A stretch of 46,041 nucleotides of DNA. Origin: an uncultured Erysipelotrichaceae bacterium. Lineage in GTDB: Bacteria; Bacillota_I; Bacilli_A; RFN20; CAG-826. The translations under genes were made by a program, and so were the position numbers. Location: the NCBI GenBank assembly GCA_902803375.1, contig CADCPN010000016.1, positions 1 to 46,041 of the forward strand, read 5' to 3'. How positions within the stretch are numbered: the first letter of the stretch is position 1; each line of letters starts with the position of its first letter. Positions 44,432-46,041 of the stretch are shown one piece after another. Below the pieces are notes generated by a model. That model saw only the letters and a list, made by a program, of their open reading frames with translations. It ran no database searches and was not told where the DNA came from.

Positions 44432-44882
44432 CGGATGGCTCTTTTACTTTGGGGAATATGCGGAAGCCTAAAGCCAATATTTTTTGGGCGAATGCAGAAT
44501 TCTCAATCGTGATTACCCGAATTTGCCTTCCGGCGGCTAGGCTGAGTTCCTGCTCATAACTTAGAGCGTCGAGATCGGAGAGCTTACCGCCTAAAAGCAC
44601 ATAAGTCATATCTCCTTTATATATATAGGCGTACGCGATATCGCTGCCGGTGAATATGTCAGCGGCAATGCTGGTAATCTTCTTTATGGAAATCGGCTTT
44701 TGTAAACTTGCCTTTTTCGGCGTGGAACTCAGCTTTGCAAATGCATATTGAAAGGTTTTGGAGTTGGCTTTCTTGTTTTCGCCAAGCTCCAGCTTCTGGT
44801 AGCCACGTCGAGAAAGACCGACGATATCGGCGGCCTCAGTTTGCGTATAGCCTTTTATCTTTCTAAGGTCCTTCAATTCCAT
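44421..44882 (-). CDS. XRE-type HTH protein with nucleotidyltransferase-like C-terminal domain, catalytic loop lost
   Basis: Protein of 153 residues. Residues 1-55 are an XRE helix-turn-helix: MELKDLRKIKGYTQTEAADIVGLSRRGYQKLELGEN. The C-terminal part (about 66-145) resembles the small nucleotidyltransferase domain found after an HTH in many Bacillota proteins: IAYAYIYKGD at the place of the strand and GS motif, LSDLDALSYEQELSLAAGRQIRVITIE in two pieces as helix and strand, and AQKILALGFRIF as the closing helix-strand. The GSxxxG...DxD loop is missing, so catalysis is not expected. The relationship is from memory of the family. The ATG at 44882 is chosen because it follows a good promoter and gives the usual HTH start. 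A palindromic operator covers the leader. Confidence 0.72.
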   Translation of the reverse strand: MELKDLRKIKGYTQTEAADIVGLSRRGYQKLELGENKKANSKTFQYAFAKLSSTPKKASLQKPISIKKITSIAADIFTGSDIAYAYIYKGDMTYVLLGGKLSDLDALSYEQELSLAAGRQIRVITIENSAFAQKILALGFRIFPKVKEPSAIG

Positions 44883-44896
44883 AAAATGCGCATTTT
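44883..44896. promoter_or_regulatory. 14-bp palindromic operator candidate before the XRE gene
   Basis: AAAATGCGCATTTT, perfect, lying exactly between the -10 and the start codon; a likely autoregulatory site for the HTH protein. Confidence 0.6.
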
Positions 44897-44924
44897 TTAT
44901 ATGGCAGTACGCATAAAAAGTCAA
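44896..44924 (-). promoter_or_regulatory. Promoter of the XRE gene
   Basis: On the minus strand TTGACT (44924-44919), 17-bp spacer, TATAAA (44901-44896). This is among the best SigA matches in the window. Confidence 0.75.
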
Positions 44925-45006
44925 TTTTCAACAATAAAAAAGCGCACAAAAACATAAATAAATAACTGATAATCACTTATCTTTTTATAAATTCATCTTT
45001 TTTTGT

Positions 45007-45035
45007 TTGAAATAACTGATGTTCCTAATGATAAT
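45007..45035 (+). promoter_or_regulatory. Promoter of rplM-rpsI
   Basis: TTGAAA (45007-45012), 17-bp spacer, GATAAT (45030-45035). The short leader (about 45042-45088) has the hairpin TCTAG-AAAA-CTAGA (45046-45059) and an AAAGGAG Shine-Dalgarno. Confidence 0.7.
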
Positions 45036-45088
45036 AATGCCCGGCTCTAGAAAACTAGAACTCGAACTAACGCTAAAGGAGAAACACT

Positions 45089-45532
45089 ATGCAGCGTCAA
45101 ACCACCTTGGCTAAAACCGAGACCATTAAACGCAATTGGTACTTGGTTGATGCCACGGACATCCCGCTTGGCCGTCTTGCTTCCAAGATTGCGGTCATCC
45201 TCATGGGCAAAGATAAGCCCACCTATACCCCGAACTTTGATTGCGGCGATTATATCGTTGTCATCAACGCTTCCAAGGTTAAGCTCACCGGCAACCACCC
45301 GGAGACCAAGAAGAACTATTACAACGTCTCTGAGTACAACGGTGGTCTTCGTACCCGTAGCTCCGGTGTCATGCTAAATGAATTCCCGGAAGAACTCATT
45401 GAACGTGCCGTTTGGGGCATGCTCCCGAAGGGACGTCTTGGCCGCCAGATCGCCAAGAAGCTCTTCGTCTACAAAAATGAGAAGCATGAGCAGGAGGCCC
45501 AGAAGCCGGTCGTCCTCGATCTCAGCAAGTAA
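45089..45532 (+). CDS. rplM: 50S ribosomal protein L13
   Basis: Large-subunit protein binding 23S rRNA early in assembly. The 147 residues are typical: NWYLVDATDIPLGRLASKIA, GKDKPTYTPNFDCGDYIVVINA, VKLTGNHPETKKNYY and VWGMLPKGRLGRQIAKKLFVY. AAAGGAG precedes the ATG. rpsI follows after 12 bases with its own GGAG. In many Bacillota this pair follows truA directly; here five kilobase-scale genes' worth of sequence (about 3.3 kb, four genes) intervenes. Confidence 0.97.
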   Translation: MQRQTTLAKTETIKRNWYLVDATDIPLGRLASKIAVILMGKDKPTYTPNFDCGDYIVVINASKVKLTGNHPETKKNYYNVSEYNGGLRTRSSGVMLNEFPEELIERAVWGMLPKGRLGRQIAKKLFVYKNEKHEQEAQKPVVLDLSK

Positions 45533-45544
45533 GGAGAAATCACC

Positions 45545-45937
45545 ATGGCTGAAACTGTTAAATACTATGGCACTGGACGCAGAAAGACTTCTGTCGCCCG
45601 CGTCTTTGTGAAAGCTGGCAAGGGCAACATCATTGTTAATGGCAAGGATGTCAACGCTTATATGCCGTTCGCTACCCTCGTCCTCGACCTCAAGCAGCCG
45701 CTCGCTTTGCTCGGCGCTGAAGAAAAATATGACGTCGAAGCCAACGTCTATGGCGGTGGATTCACCGGCCAGGCCGAAGCTATCCGTCTAGGTCTTGCCC
45801 GCGCTCTTCTCGAAGCTGGCGAAGACCGTTCCGTCCTCAAGAAGGCCGGTATGCTCACCCGTGATGCTCGTGCCAAAGAACGTAAGAAGTACGGTCTCAA
45901 AGGCGCCCGTCGCGCTCCGCAGTTCTCCAAGCGTTAA
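45545..45937 (+). CDS. rpsI: 30S ribosomal protein S9
   Basis: Small-subunit protein whose C-terminal tail touches P-site tRNA. The 130 residues include [43 protein letters not shown] and [27 protein letters not shown] (read as the basic tail ending in the invariant SKR). It is cotranscribed with rplM and ends at a strong terminator. Confidence 0.97.
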   Translation: MAETVKYYGTGRRKTSVARVFVKAGKGNIIVNGKDVNAYMPFATLVLDLKQPLALLGAEEKYDVEANVYGGGFTGQAEAIRLGLARALLEAGEDRSVLKKAGMLTRDARAKERKKYGLKGARRAPQFSKR

Positions 45938-45951
45938 TTTGCTTCAGAGCC

Positions 45952-45979
45952 AAGCACCCCTATTGCTGGGGTGCTTTTT
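45952..45979 (+). terminator. Terminator after rpsI
   Basis: AAGCACCCC (45952-45960) pairs with GGGGTGCTT (45968-45976), loop 7 nt, then T-run. Confidence 0.93.
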
Positions 45980-46021
45980 CATATGATTAATACCAGGATG
46001 ATTCCTTGGTCACTGCCATAG

Positions 46022-46041
46022 GCATATCCCGCGGGATATGC
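46022..46041. repeat. 20-bp perfect palindrome at the right edge
   Basis: GCATATCCCGCGGGATATGC is its own reverse complement and may extend past the window. It could be an operator or a hairpin of the next unit. Confidence 0.5.

Overview
The window reads as part of the chromosome of a Gram-positive bacterium of the Bacillota, probably a gut-type Bacilli/Erysipelotrichia relative. The evidence is indirect: the gatCAB route to Gln/Asn-tRNA, the pcrA-ligA-gatCAB order, an EcfA1-EcfA2-EcfT-TruA block, rplM-rpsI, a CIRCE operator and lipoboxes. Base composition is balanced, with many GCC/ATC/GAC/AAG codons. TGA is used as a stop (capE, capF, folC, comEB, ecfT), so the standard bacterial code applies. 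I see no rRNA, tRNA, CRISPR array, insertion sequence or prophage, and no gene-free stretch over 300 bases.

Layout. 1-3030: the 3' part of a ThiT-like thiamine ECF S component, a DUF3137-like membrane protein and a DUF402 nucleotide phosphatase. 3110-5644: t6A operon tsaE, a tsaB::rimI fusion and tsaD. 5787-7757: asnS, a Pro/Gln-rich membrane protein and a tiny lipoprotein, facing a three-gene minus-strand operon of membrane proteins (7762-9888). 10030-18559: pcrA-ligA, then gatC-gatA-gatB and a DUF1836 protein. 18573-28763: nucleotide-sugar genes (galE, capE, capF, capG, ugd) mixed with membrane and hypothetical proteins, a histidine phosphatase and a lysophospholipase-like hydrolase. 28807-34046: a CDF metal exporter, an M6-like lipoprotein protease, smpB, a folC-like gene and two very small genes. 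34152-37876: htpG under CIRCE, divergent from a GH13 alpha-glucosidase. 37948-41781: dCMP deaminase, the ECF energising module and truA. 41759-44882: PHP phosphoesterase, YebC, a hydrolase and an XRE-type regulator, lying where truA would commonly be followed by rplM. 45089-45937: rplM-rpsI.

How it works together. EcfA1A2T would energise S components such as the ThiT-like protein at the left edge. TsaE/TsaB/TsaD make t6A on tRNA, while GatCAB and AsnS supply amide aminoacyl-tRNAs. CapE/F/G make UDP-L-FucNAc, and GalE and Ugd provide UDP-Gal and UDP-GlcA, so a surface glycan is expected although no glycosyltransferase, flippase or polymerase is present here.

Two themes deserve a second look. 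First, about ten transcription units have a -10 hexamer ending only 6-10 nt before the ATG and no Shine-Dalgarno sequence, which predicts widespread leaderless mRNAs. Second, three proteins look like degenerate relatives of nucleotide-handling enzymes: an ABC-ATPase-like domain without P-loop fused to a membrane domain (22051), an FtsK/HerA-like domain with both Walker motifs eroded (28308), and an XRE protein with a nucleotidyltransferase-like domain lacking its catalytic loop (44421). These remote relationships come from alignment by eye and need profile or structure searches.
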